A stretch of DNA of 45,836 nucleotides from a virus. The stretch covers positions 1-45,836 of IMG/VR virus record IMGVR_UViG_3300031576_000094. The stretch is one strand, 5' to 3'. Shown here piece by piece: positions 8,261-14,808 of this stretch (positions are counted from its first letter, which is position 1; each line of letters begins with the position of its first letter). The translations under genes and the position numbers were made by a program. The notes beneath the pieces were generated by a model, which did not search any database, was not told where the DNA came from, and saw only the letters and a list, made by a program, of their open reading frames with translations.

Positions 8261-8779
8261 TCATGCTCGTTGACCTCGTGGGTGTCGCTTCCAATTCCGT
8301 AGGTAGCGATACGCCGCTTCGCGCGACGGCAGGTTGGTGATGCCGGTGTGCTTCTTGAGGAGCGCACGCAGTTGGAGGCAGACGCTCACCTCAGAGAGTG
8401 GCAGGTCGAGGCGGCGCGCCGTATCACGGAGGCCCCACACCTTATGTCGCCGCGCGAACCAGCGGTGCACGTCGCTCACGAGCTTCACGCGGTCGACCCA
8501 CCGCGGCAGCCGCGGCGCGCGGGCTTGCCAGTGAATCTCATACGTCGCGCCGCTGCTCGCGGCGGTGCTGAACGTCGAGGGCTGGTTGCTCGTTGTCCAG
8601 ATGCCGTCATGTTTGACCATCGTGAGCTTGCGCTGCTGTCGCTTGGCCTGTTGCGCCTTCCACCGCCTGAGCTTCCGCTGCCAGAAGCCGCACACACATT
8701 TGGTGCGCCCGTACCACCGCCCTCGGCACTCAGGGTGGTGCCGGTTGCCCTTCCCTACGAGCCGCTGTTTAGGTTTCAT
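8261..8779 (-). CDS. Hypothetical DNA-binding protein with basic N-terminus and ParB/KorB-like helix-turn-helix
   Basis: 172 residues from the ATG at 8779. The N-terminal 60 residues are very basic, with a possible zinc site (HHPECRGRWYGRTKCVCGFW). The C-terminal half (VWGLRDTARRLDLPLSEVSVCLQLRALLKKH) reads as a helix-turn-helix of the kind found in ParB/KorB-type proteins, followed by a Tyr/Leu helix. It ends 13 bases before the polymerase start and is probably co-translated with it. A role in origin binding or regulation is inference only. Confidence 0.62.
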   Translation of the reverse strand: MKPKQRLVGKGNRHHPECRGRWYGRTKCVCGFWQRKLRRWKAQQAKRQQRKLTMVKHDGIWTTSNQPSTFSTAASSGATYEIHWQARAPRLPRWVDRVKLVSDVHRWFARRHKVWGLRDTARRLDLPLSEVSVCLQLRALLKKHTGITNLPSREAAYRYLRNWKRHPRGQRA

Positions 8780-8942
8780 CTGTCGCTGCCCTCCGCTCGA
8801 TGCGCTTGATGCGCCCCGTCTTGTCCGCCACGACGCGCACGGAGGGACTCTCAAATGTTACGATTTCCCCTCGACATTCTGCGCAGAGGCCGTTGCGTCC
8901 GACTTGATGCACGTCCTTCGTACATTGTTTACACGCTGGCAT
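8769..8942 (-). CDS. Zinc-ribbon microprotein, 57 aa, paralogous to the HNH N-terminus
   Basis: A strong ribosome site (GGAGGGAAA) precedes the ATG at 8942. The first 24 residues (MPACKQCTKDV...CAECR) carry two CxxC pairs, one zinc ribbon. They match the first 24 residues of the neighbouring HNH gene at 15 positions by hand count. The rest is a basic tail. The gene starts inside the end of the HNH gene and looks like a domain duplication. Confidence 0.65.
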   Translation of the reverse strand: MPACKQCTKDVHQVGRNGLCAECRGEIVTFESPSVRVVADKTGRIKRIERRAATDET

Positions 8943-9438
8943 TTTCCCTCCACCAGCGCCCGCGAAGTATATCGCGGGCGGCCGTTGCGCCGACACCAAA
9001 GCGGCGTCCGAGTGCGCGCTGTGACCACGAGCCTATCATGTAGAGCCTGCGCATTTGCCGCACCTTGCGCCATGTCAGCTTCGCGTGGTTGTTCTCCCCG
9101 ATGGCTTGTCGTCCCTTCGCTACGGCATCCGCTCGATTGTCCGCGCGGGTTCCACGAAACAAATGTGAGGGACGGACGCACGGGGGATTGTCACAGTGGT
9201 GCAGGATGCACACACCTTTGGGGATTTCTCCGTGTTTAATCTCCCACGCGACGCGGTGCGCACGAGTAACACGCCCTCGCCATCTAAGCCATCCGTAGCC
9301 GTAGGCATCCTTCGCGCGTTTCCAAATCCAGCAGCCCCCGTGGTACTTGCGCACGCGGTTGTAAAATCTGCACTCCGCGCACTGGCCGAGCTTGTTCACT
9401 TTGGTGACGCGCTTGGTGCACTGGCGACAGTCAGGCAT
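8929..9438 (-). CDS. HNH homing-type endonuclease with N-terminal zinc ribbon
   Basis: 169 residues. Residues 1-25 are a CxxC/CxxC zinc ribbon. Next comes a classic free-standing phage HNH domain: a GCWIW opening, YGY, the AHRVAWE strand-helix, HHCDNPPCV with the catalytic His pair, then PSHLFRGTRADN. A C-terminal helix-turn-helix (SWSQRALGRRFGVGATAARDI) would bind DNA. Such enzymes cut DNA at or near their own insertion site and spread by repair. It overlaps the regulator gene by 8 bases. No intron is evident around it. Confidence 0.85.
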   Translation of the reverse strand: MPDCRQCTKRVTKVNKLGQCAECRFYNRVRKYHGGCWIWKRAKDAYGYGWLRWRGRVTRAHRVAWEIKHGEIPKGVCILHHCDNPPCVRPSHLFRGTRADNRADAVAKGRQAIGENNHAKLTWRKVRQMRRLYMIGSWSQRALGRRFGVGATAARDILRGRWWRENASV

Positions 9439-9652
9439 GGTGCCGCACTGGTGGGAGCGTAAGGTAGATGCGCCGCTCTGTCCGAAAGGCGATGCGCACT
9501 AACAGTTCGATGCTGGGCCACTTGTGTCCATGTTCGAGCTTGGAGAGGTACGTTGGCGTGATGCCGCAGCGTCGAGCCAGCGCGTCCTGGGTCAGCCCTG
9601 ACTCAGTGCGCACTCGCCGGATTTCATAGGCGATTTCACTGAGATACCGCAT
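9431..9652 (-). CDS. XRE/Cro-family helix-turn-helix regulator
   Basis: 73 residues from the ATG at 9652, behind GGGAG; a TTG and a GTG lie just upstream in frame. The sequence IRRVRTESGLTQDALARRCG followed by ITPTYLSKLEHGHKWPS is a textbook HTH_3 domain that binds operator DNA as a dimer. The C-terminal RIYLTLPP strand is short. It is the only clear repressor-like protein in the genome. It could control the leftward promoters, but no link between it and a given operator can be shown here. Confidence 0.82.
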   Translation of the reverse strand: MRYLSEIAYEIRRVRTESGLTQDALARRCGITPTYLSKLEHGHKWPSIELLVRIAFRTERRIYLTLPPVRHHA

Positions 9653-9680
9653 CACCAACTCCCATCTAGCGCTCCCTTAC

Positions 9681-9905
9681 TCATCGCCCCTCCCGTTGTT
9701 GCAGTGGCCTCGCCTCGCTGCCGCCCGCCTTTGTCAACTTCAAGCACCCCCGTAGCGCGCACTCTTTCTTCCACTTGTCATCGCACCACTCACACGGGAT
9801 GAACCGCCGGTGCCGTACGTCCCGCCCCTGATGCGCGTGCGCTGGCCGTGGCTTCGCTAGGCACAGCGCGCAGGGGTCACTCACACGCAACGGTGTTAGG
9901 GGCAT
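9681..9905 (-). CDS. Cys/His-rich zinc-binding protein, 74 aa
   Basis: The ATG at 9905 gives MPLTPLRVSDPCALCLAKP, then HAH, then PCEWCDDKWKKECALRGC. Three Cys pairs and histidines suggest a small treble-clef or HNH-like zinc module. No ribosome site precedes the ATG; instead the start codon forms part of the 3' arm of a 12-bp inverted repeat (see 9893-10007). A GTG at 9884 is an alternative start outside that repeat. Confidence 0.55.
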   Translation of the reverse strand: MPLTPLRVSDPCALCLAKPRPAHAHQGRDVRHRRFIPCEWCDDKWKKECALRGCLKLTKAGGSEARPLQQREGR

Positions 9906-10007
9906 CGTAGGAGAGCCGGTATGCCTACGAAGTCCGCGTCCCTGGTTTCGGGCGGCTCTTAGGTGCCCTACACCGGCAACTCTGCGACGTGCCAGTGCCC
10001 CTAACAC
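9893..10007 (-). ncRNA. Candidate structured RNA element or cis-regulatory leader
   Basis: A perfect 12-bp inverted repeat (GTGTTAGGGGCA at 9893-9904, TGCCCCTAACAC at 9996-10007) closes a 115-base segment between two leftward genes. Inside, 9905-9911 is complementary to 9924-9930 (7 bp), and the directly adjoining 9912-9918 is complementary to 9953-9959 (7 bp). A GGTG/CACC hairpin (9962-9974) and a GGCA/TGCC hairpin (9975-9993) are also present. The two 7-bp helices interleave, so they form either a pseudoknot or two rival folds. The start codon of the downstream gene lies in the closing stem on the minus strand. No known RNA class was recognised. Strand is inferred from gene direction. Confidence 0.5.
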
Positions 10008-10012
10008 GCATC

Positions 10013-10504
10013 CTAGTCCGCCATGTACGTCGACGGCCCGTGCCGCCGCGTCGCCTGAAAGTCCACGCCGAGCGCCTCAGCGAGCGCGTGCAGCTTGCTC
10101 TCAATCCGTCGCCCTCGCTCGACCGCCTCCTTCAATGTCCACTCCTCGACCGGCCCATGTAGGCTCGGCTCGACGGGCGGCTTGTGCGTCATCATCTCGT
10201 GCGCCAGCGCCCGATTGCTCTCTGGCGTGATGATGGGCGGCGTGGCCGCCAATGGCGGCGCGTCCCCCACCATCTTCTTGATGCGAAAGCCCAGCATCAA
10301 CCGCACATACGCGACACTGGCCGGACTCACGACGCGCCCTAGCTTCTCACCGGCCTCATCCGCAACGCGCTGGTCAGTATACAGCGGCTCCCAATGCACG
10401 AGCCGCCAATGCGCCCTCACCAAGTCCTCGACGACCCGCCGTTCACCGTAATCCAGCCGATTGTGGGGCATCCCTGTCGTGTCTGTTGACCCGTTCATGG
10501 ACAT
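10013..10504 (-). CDS. Hypothetical protein, 163 aa, possible DNA-binding helices
   Basis: The start at 10504 follows a GAGG site; a further in-frame ATG lies at 10498. The N-terminal half is helical and basic (YGERRVVEDLVRAHWRLVHW, then SPASVAYVRLMLGFRIKK), which could be a helix-turn-helix-like fold. The C-terminal half is helical with a coiled-coil-like segment (TLKEAVERGRRIESKLHALAE). No family recognised. The structured element at 9893-10007 follows its stop codon. Confidence 0.6.
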   Translation of the reverse strand: MSMNGSTDTTGMPHNRLDYGERRVVEDLVRAHWRLVHWEPLYTDQRVADEAGEKLGRVVSPASVAYVRLMLGFRIKKMVGDAPPLAATPPIITPESNRALAHEMMTHKPPVEPSLHGPVEEWTLKEAVERGRRIESKLHALAEALGVDFQATRRHGPSTYMAD

Positions 10505-10510
10505 CACGCC

Positions 10511-10642
10511 TCACTGACTCTGGTTTTCCTGGCTCCAATAAAAAAGTGCGCAGGGGGCACAACGGCCACCGTAGAGTGGGCGTCCGGTGCTGGGGACATC
10601 ACTACCCACTGTGAGAGGCCCCCCTTCGCCGCCAGCCCCCAT
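10511..10642 (-). CDS. Possible 43-aa microprotein
   Basis: An open frame fills the gap between two leftward genes: Gly-rich start, then YGGRCAPCALFYW with one CxxC. Its stop lies just ahead of the next gene's ribosome site. The ribosome site is weak (GGGA). Note that 10537-10560 also resembles a short hairpin followed on the minus strand by six T residues, so the stretch could instead be a weak leftward terminator. Confidence 0.35.
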   Translation of the reverse strand: MGAGGEGGPLTVGSDVPSTGRPLYGGRCAPCALFYWSQENQSQ

Positions 10643-10647
10643 GCGCG

Positions 10648-10791
10648 TCAGTCCCGATAATCCCCGCTCAACTTCTGAAACAGCCGCCGACGCTCAGCTG
10701 GTGAGAGCGGGATACACGGTACGCCGCTACTCCCCCGCTCGTGAATCGTCAGCCAGCCATCGTGGTGCCGTTCGATGACGGCCTTCGTCAT
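10648..10791 (-). CDS. Hypothetical protein, 47 aa
   Basis: ATG at 10791 behind GGAAG. The sequence reads MTKAVIERHHDGWLTIHERG then IPLSPAERRRLFQKLSG: a short beta hairpin and a helix of the kind seen in small phage DNA-metabolism accessory proteins. Not recognised. The frame continues upstream, but that part looks like shadow sequence of the DUF669-like gene. Confidence 0.5.
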   Translation of the reverse strand: MTKAVIERHHDGWLTIHERGSSGVPCIPLSPAERRRLFQKLSGDYRD

Positions 10792-10825
10792 CGTGAGCTT
10801 CCACCTCGTTGGCAGCAGGACACTC

Positions 10826-11218
10826 TTACGCCGACGGGATGACATAGCTCGCCACCTTGTTCTGCGGCCTGTCCTCGTACACCTTCTGCGTGACGTTGAT
10901 GCCGAGGAGTGCCCCCTGCAAGTCGTCGGTGTCGAACTCGGTGCGCCCACCCACGACGCTGTAGCCCACCTTCGCGGCCTTGAGCAGCTGCTTCAAGCGC
11001 CACGCGGCGTCCTTGCTCAGCCCCACGTTGTCGAACACGCGCCGGTTCACGAACTCGCCTTCGAGCACCAGGTACTCCAGGTGCAACACTTGCGTCGACG
11101 CTCCACCCTTCGAGGCTCGCACGTCGAGCACATCGACCCGCACCGCATACTGCCCTGCCGGAATCGGCTCAAGGGCGTCCTGCACCTGCTCCATGTCCAC
11201 GTCCACGCCAATCCGCAT
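10826..11218 (-). CDS. DUF669-like protein, probable recombination/replication accessory
   Basis: 130 residues with an excellent ribosome site (GGAGG, 7 bases). The pattern PAGQYAVRVDVLDVRASKGG, then LHLEYLVLEGEFVNRRVFDNV, then a helical AAWRLKQLLKAAKVG matches the DUF669 family. These proteins sit beside single-strand annealing and nuclease genes in many phages and are thought to act with single-stranded DNA. The location a few genes downstream of the Sak4-like ATPase agrees. No separate SSB is seen, so this may fill that role; that is inference. Confidence 0.7.
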   Translation of the reverse strand: MRIGVDVDMEQVQDALEPIPAGQYAVRVDVLDVRASKGGASTQVLHLEYLVLEGEFVNRRVFDNVGLSKDAAWRLKQLLKAAKVGYSVVGGRTEFDTDDLQGALLGINVTQKVYEDRPQNKVASYVIPSA

Positions 11219-11220
11219 CG

Positions 11221-11433
11221 CTATTCCTCCGCGCTACTCGCTCCACCAACCTCCACTTCCTCCACCACAACCCGAATCCGCTTCGGCTTGCGGCCCTCGA
11301 AACTCGCTTGCTTGATATACAAGTCGCCGATGAGCACCGGCTTGCCGTCGCCGCTGGCAATCTCCCGAAAGCGATAGGTGCTCTGCGTCGACTTCACGTA
11401 ATCAAACTGCGCCACCACCAGCGGCTCGCTCAT
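11221..11433 (-). CDS. Hypothetical protein, 70 aa, beta-rich
   Basis: Strong ribosome site (GGAGGTGAGC) before ATG 11433. It reads as alternating strands (VVAQFDYVKSTQSTYRFREI, VLIGDLYIKQASFEG, KRIRVVVEEVEV) with an acidic end, a compact OB- or SH3-like small protein. It stops two bases before the DUF669-like start, so the two are probably made together. Confidence 0.65.
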   Translation of the reverse strand: MSEPLVVAQFDYVKSTQSTYRFREIASGDGKPVLIGDLYIKQASFEGRKPKRIRVVVEEVEVGGASSAEE

Positions 11434-11435
11434 GC

Positions 11436-11648
11436 TCACCTCCCCACCTTGCGTTCGAGCGCCTCGATGCGCTCGCACAGTTTCCTCAATAGTGGCACCA
11501 TCCAGAAGTGGATAAGGCTGTGCTTGTCTATCTTCGCGCCAATCATCATCGCTACCCGTTCAGCCTCGACACGTTCCTCCGCCATCGACGGAGGCCGCGG
11601 CGGCTGCGGCTTACGTAGTTGGAGCCGACGGAGTGGATTGAATCGCAT
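11436..11648 (-). CDS. Hypothetical small helical protein, 70 aa
   Basis: ATG at 11648 lies inside the end of the Sak4-like gene (38-base overlap). The N-terminus is basic and proline-rich; the C-terminal 45 residues form helices with a coiled-coil-like end (LLRKLCERIEALERKVGR). There is no clear ribosome site, so translation is probably coupled. ATG at 11585 is an alternative. Confidence 0.5.
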   Translation of the reverse strand: MRFNPLRRLQLRKPQPPRPPSMAEERVEAERVAMMIGAKIDKHSLIHFWMVPLLRKLCERIEALERKVGR

Positions 11649-12354
11649 GGTGGGCAACAATTTTACGATAGATATGCTGAAAATCCTGTGGCTCCAGCGC
11701 CTCCAGCGCGCCCCGATGGCGCGACTTCGCTAGATGCAGCGCATCTGGCTGGGTCTGGAGGTAGTACGCCGTCTTAGAGTCCTTCCCACGGGTGCCATAC
11801 GCATAGTAAACCTCATCGAACCACAGGGGCAACCGCGCTGGGAGCGCCTTGCCCACGACGAGCGGGCGCACCACGAGTCGTGCGAGCACCTCGTCCTTCT
11901 CAATTTGCTCGTGGGCGGTGACGACGATGTGATACCCCTTCTCAACGAGGTGGCACATTCGGTACATGGTGTCGGTGAGCTTATCAATCACCTGGCCCCA
12001 CTCTTGAAGCTGCATGGGCTGCCCGATGTGCCCGTTGACCATCTGCACCTGCGTCTCCACGACCTCTTGCAGCGTGGTCAGGCTGTCGAGCACCACCGTC
12101 TCGCGTTCCTTCGGCGGGTTTGTCTCGAACGCCTTGAGGCGCAGGTCAAAGGCGCGATAGGCTTGCGGGTCTTTGGGGTCGAAGCGCTCGTACTCCACGT
12201 CCAAGCCGGTCAGCGTCGTGATGCCGCCGTCGAAGTCGAACACAAACGGCTTGGGGAACGTGCCCGCGAACCACGTCTTGCCGCCGCCTGGAGGCCCCCA
12301 CACGAGCACCTTGAGCTTCGCCTTCGTGACATCAATCGACCGCGCGTTCGGCAT
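11611..12354 (-). CDS. Sak4-like RecA-fold ATPase (single-strand annealing/recombination)
   Basis: 247 residues, ATG at 12354 behind AAAGGAG. Walker A GPPGGGKT is at 20-27 and Walker B TVVLDSL at about 86-92. The GGITTLTGLDVEYERFDP segment and the later HIVVTAHEQIEKDE strand are characteristic of the AAA_24/Sak4 group, minimal RecA-like cores that help phage annealing and recombination. The neighbouring PD-(D/E)XK nuclease and DUF669-like protein suggest a recombination or replication-fork repair cassette. The C-terminal ~25 residues are variable. Confidence 0.85.
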   Translation of the reverse strand: MPNARSIDVTKAKLKVLVWGPPGGGKTWFAGTFPKPFVFDFDGGITTLTGLDVEYERFDPKDPQAYRAFDLRLKAFETNPPKERETVVLDSLTTLQEVVETQVQMVNGHIGQPMQLQEWGQVIDKLTDTMYRMCHLVEKGYHIVVTAHEQIEKDEVLARLVVRPLVVGKALPARLPLWFDEVYYAYGTRGKDSKTAYYLQTQPDALHLAKSRHRGALEALEPQDFQHIYRKIVAHHAIQSTPSAPTT

Positions 12355-12547
12355 CCCTACGCTCCTTTCGTGCGCTATGTGTCCAGCTACGTAGCCTCGT
12401 TAAGAAGATACTCCTATAACACTCGTGGCAGAGATGCCGCTTGGTAACTGTGGGGCTGCGAGCAGCGTGCCTGTTCACTGGTGGGCTGAACAGGAGTGCG
12501 CCAGGCACCACCATGTCGATGCGGCAGAAGTCACAGTTTATGTTCAT
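12332..12547 (-). CDS. Zinc-finger microprotein, 71 aa
   Basis: Starts in an ATGA overlap with the gene before it. CDFC near the N-terminus and CHEC near the middle give two pairs for one zinc site; the C-terminus is basic (SWTHSARKERRDAERAVD). It overlaps the start of the Sak4-like gene by 23 bases. Function unknown. Confidence 0.55.
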   Translation of the reverse strand: MNINCDFCRIDMVVPGALLFSPPVNRHAARSPTVTKRHLCHECYRSIFLTRLRSWTHSARKERRDAERAVD

Positions 12548-12804
12548 GTCCCACCCAAGCTCGGCAACTTCCACACCAAGCGCTTGTTCACGATGAGTTC
12601 CCCCGCGCGCTGCCTCAGCGTCTCGGCCACACCATCCATCCCTGCGCGCACGCACGTCTCGTGAATCCCCTCGACCCACTTGAGAAACCCCGCGAGGCTG
12701 GCGCTGTCAATCTCGACGAACATCTCGTGCTGCCCACAGTCCACGCAGGCGACGTGTTCGCCAGCGACGGTAATCGTCGTATGCTTACAGGTGTCCGCCA
12801 TCAT
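12544..12804 (-). CDS. Hypothetical protein with N-terminal zinc ribbon, 86 aa
   Basis: Two adjacent ATGs (12804, 12801) follow AGGAGG; the second has better spacing. CKH, then CVDCGQH, suggests a small zinc ribbon. A helical part follows (LAGFLKWVEGIHETCVRAGMDGVAETLRQRAGELI). It is linked by ATGA overlaps on both sides. No family recognised. Confidence 0.6.
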   Translation of the reverse strand: MMADTCKHTTITVAGEHVACVDCGQHEMFVEIDSASLAGFLKWVEGIHETCVRAGMDGVAETLRQRAGELIVNKRLVWKLPSLGGT

Positions 12805-13115
12805 GGCCCTCCTGGCCGCTTGAGCGCGCCCTGCTTATACAGCCCCATCATCAGTTCGGTGAGCTTCTTATCAATGGTATCGTTGAGCACCTTCGTCACC
12901 GCGCGAAAGAGCACCTCATCGTAGATGGCGTGCGCCACGTACATGGACTCACCCAACGTGCGCGTGCGCCCTAGAATCTCCGCGCTGAGGATGGCGACAA
13001 TCTTCGAGAGTTGCGCGGCACGCTCATCCAACGACGGCTCTCGCGGCGCACCGTCTGAGGCCACCTGGGGCTGCGCCGGTTCGCCGGAGCCGCCAAGCAG
13101 CGGGTCGCCGCTCAT
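12801..13115 (-). CDS. Hypothetical helical protein, 104 aa
   Basis: ATGA overlaps on both sides. A disordered N-terminus of about 28 residues is followed by amphipathic helices (ERAAQLSKIVAILSAEILG, YVAHAIYDEVLFRAVTKVLN, KLTELMMGLYKQG). It looks like a small oligomeric early protein. Not recognised. Confidence 0.6.
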   Translation of the reverse strand: MSGDPLLGGSGEPAQPQVASDGAPREPSLDERAAQLSKIVAILSAEILGRTRTLGESMYVAHAIYDEVLFRAVTKVLNDTIDKKLTELMMGLYKQGALKRPGGP

Positions 13116-13324
13116 ACCAGCAACTCTCCCGTCACGCGCATCCAGTACGCCGAGAGCGCCCGCACCTGGTCATAGGTCAGGTAAAACTTCTCTTGGCGCT
13201 CGTAATCATGCATCTCCAGAATCGCGCAGTCCTCCTTGCGCGCAAACGTGAAGCGCTCCGCTGGTAGGAGGGGGGCGGGCGGCCTAGGGGGCCGTGGTGC
13301 TGGCTTGCGGCGGCGCTTAGCCAT
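13112..13324 (-). CDS. Hypothetical protein, 70 aa
   Basis: A basic, proline-rich N-terminus (MAKRRRKPAPRPPRPPAP) precedes a short alpha-beta region (FARKEDCAILEMHDYERQEK, FYLTYDQVRALSAYW). ATGA link to the downstream gene and an 8-base overlap upstream. Function unknown. Confidence 0.55.
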   Translation of the reverse strand: MAKRRRKPAPRPPRPPAPLLPAERFTFARKEDCAILEMHDYERQEKFYLTYDQVRALSAYWMRVTGELLV

Positions 13325-13553
13325 CGCTGTGCTGCCCCCACATCTTCATCATCGCCTTGCGCGCCGTCTCGCCGGTCAGCACTGTGGTATGACCCACTCG
13401 CCTGACCTTGCCGAACACCTGCTCCAAGAGGCTCGTCTGTGCTGAGAGCAGCGCGTGCACCACGCGCAAGATGTCTGCCGGACTCCTCATCACCAGCGTT
13501 GACTGGCAGCGAGTCTGATTGTTGCTGAACGTGAACACCATCTTCCCTTTCAT
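13317..13553 (-). CDS. Hypothetical protein, 78 aa
   Basis: ATGA overlap with the gene upstream. The N-terminus is beta-like (KMVFTFSNNQTRC); the rest is helical (ADILRVVHALLSAQTSLLEQVFG) and ends with TGETARKAMMKMWG. No recognised family. Confidence 0.55.
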   Translation of the reverse strand: MKGKMVFTFSNNQTRCQSTLVMRSPADILRVVHALLSAQTSLLEQVFGKVRRVGHTTVLTGETARKAMMKMWGQHSDG

Positions 13554-13813
13554 GCGAGGCTCTCCCTCACCATGATAATGTGCTGCGGATTAAGCACAAC
13601 CACCTGCTTCGTCTTGGCAAGGCGGAGCACGATGACCTGGGGCGTCACTGCCAAGACCACGCCCGTGACTGCCGTTTCGCGGCTGATATGGAAGGCCAGC
13701 TTCTTCTGGCCGAACGCTGCCACCGCCTCTGGCAGTGTCGTCGCCCGCTCCCAAGATGGACTTGAGTTCACGGATGACGGCGTTGCAGGCGACTTCGTAG
13801 CACTTGGGGTCAT
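13550..13813 (-). CDS. Small beta-rich protein, possibly a continuation of 13590-13940 by frameshift
   Basis: The ATG at 13813 overlaps the stop of the nuclease frame (ATGA), giving 87 residues. The first 30 residues are Ser/Thr/Pro-rich with lower third-position GC. From about LPEAVAAFG on, third positions become strongly GC-rich and the protein reads as strands (AFHISRETAVTGVVLAV, VIVLRLAKTKQVVVLN), an SH3- or Sm-like fold. Because the good coding signal begins about where that of the overlapping frame (13590-13940) ends, the two may be one gene joined by a frameshift. Confidence 0.55.
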   Translation of the reverse strand: MTPSATKSPATPSSVNSSPSWERATTLPEAVAAFGQKKLAFHISRETAVTGVVLAVTPQVIVLRLAKTKQVVVLNPQHIIMVRESLA

Positions 13814-13940
13814 GCGTGTTCTCCTCCAGCGTTGTCAGGAGCTTCCGCGCCACTTGCTGCGCCGCGTCTGCTCTCCCCGCGAGATAGCCTGTCCGCTGCA
13901 AGCCCACCATTGTAAGCAGCAGCGACGCCAGTGAGTTCAT
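13590..13940 (-). CDS. Hypothetical helical protein, overlaps two other frames
   Basis: A good ribosome site (GGAGGTGGTCG) precedes the ATG at 13940. The first ~65 residues (MNSLASLLLTMVGLQRTGYL, then VARKLLTTLEENTHDPKCYE) read as a convincing helical protein with GC-rich third positions. The last ~45 residues look like shadow of the frame ending at 13550. It also lies over the last 131 bases of the nuclease frame. Either it is an overlapping gene or its true end lies in the other frame. Confidence 0.5.
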   Translation of the reverse strand: MNSLASLLLTMVGLQRTGYLAGRADAAQQVARKLLTTLEENTHDPKCYEVACNAVIRELKSILGAGDDTARGGGSVRPEEAGLPYQPRNGSHGRGLGSDAPGHRAPPCQDEAGGCA

Positions 13941-14808
13941 CGACCACCTCCAAAGGTTGCCGCGTGCGAAACTCCGACTCATCCGGCTCCGCGCGGTAGA
14001 GACACAGCTTCACGTAGGGGCAGGCCCCATAGTAAAAGCAGGCAGCGAAGCGCTGCTCGAACGCCTCGCGTGCGATGGGTTCGGCAGTCGCGGGGTCTGT
14101 CTCCTGAGCGAATCGGTAGTCATGCAATCGCCCCTCAAGGCGTCCGACGGCGTGGCGATAGTAGCGCTCAAACGCGGCCAAGTCCTCCGGCGTGCGGTCA
14201 GTGATGTCCCGCAAGTACCCCTCATCAGTGCCGCCCTTGAGCTTCGCGGTGCTGATGGCATCAACCAGCGCCCCACCACAGCGCCCGAAGGCCCGCTTGA
14301 CGGCGTAGCTGTAAATGTCAATTTGCAGGTTGGGCTTGAAGCCCTGCATGAACCCCGCGCCGAGGCTGCTCGTCGTCTTGGTTTCGAGCACATAGATGTA
14401 CTCCCCCCACTCCACCACGCCGTCGATGCGGCCCGCCAAGAAGGAACCATCCGGCATCGGCACCTTGAAGCACACCTCACCTGCGAGCACCTTGAACGGC
14501 TCCTCCCGATAGCGCGTGAAGTACCCCTGGAGCAACCGTCGGCCATGCTCAAAGGTGCGCCGCGCATCATCCGGCATCCCCGCCATCGCGTCCCCGTAGG
14601 CGGCGAGTGCCGCGTCGTCCTGCTTACTCGACTGCCGCCAGGCATCAATACCCATGTGCACCGCCGAGCCAAAGTGCATCGCGGGACTCGGTGCCGAGGA
14701 GAGGACGTTGCGCACGGCTCCCCAATAGCCGCGCCGCTCGCACTTCTCGAAGTCATTGAGCAGCGAGTAGTCATAGAGGCGCTTGCTCAGGTCAGCGTAG
14801 AGGCTCAT
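13810..14808 (-). CDS. PD-(D/E)XK nuclease, Cas4/RecB-like with probable Fe-S cluster
   Basis: 332 residues. Nuclease signatures in order: H51 in HFGSAVHMGID, D129 in GRIDGVVEW, E142-T-K144 in VLETKT, and Q162 in LQIDIYSY, the RecB-family Q-x-x-x-Y element. Cys23 (KCERRGYW) together with C-x5-C-x5-C near residue 260 (CFYYGACPYVKLC) resembles the one-plus-three cysteine arrangement that binds a 4Fe-4S cluster in Cas4/AddB-type nucleases. It would trim DNA ends, probably with the Sak4-like ATPase. The last ~45 residues are low-complexity and lie over another reading frame. Weak ribosome site (GGAG). Confidence 0.85.
   Translation of the reverse strand: MSLYADLSKRLYDYSLLNDFEKCERRGYWGAVRNVLSSAPSPAMHFGSAVHMGIDAWRQSSKQDDAALAAYGDAMAGMPDDARRTFEHGRRLLQGYFTRYREEPFKVLAGEVCFKVPMPDGSFLAGRIDGVVEWGEYIYVLETKTTSSLGAGFMQGFKPNLQIDIYSYAVKRAFGRCGGALVDAISTAKLKGGTDEGYLRDITDRTPEDLAAFERYYRHAVGRLEGRLHDYRFAQETDPATAEPIAREAFEQRFAACFYYGACPYVKLCLYRAEPDESEFRTRQPLEVVDELTGVAAAYNGGLAADRLSRGESRRGAASGAEAPDNAGGEHA

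Noticed and set aside
10537-10560. Leftward terminator-like hairpin (GTGC...GCAC) followed by six T residues
   Set aside because: The stem is only 4 bp with a 7-base loop, and it falls inside a possible 43-codon gene within a continuous unit; kept only as a note.
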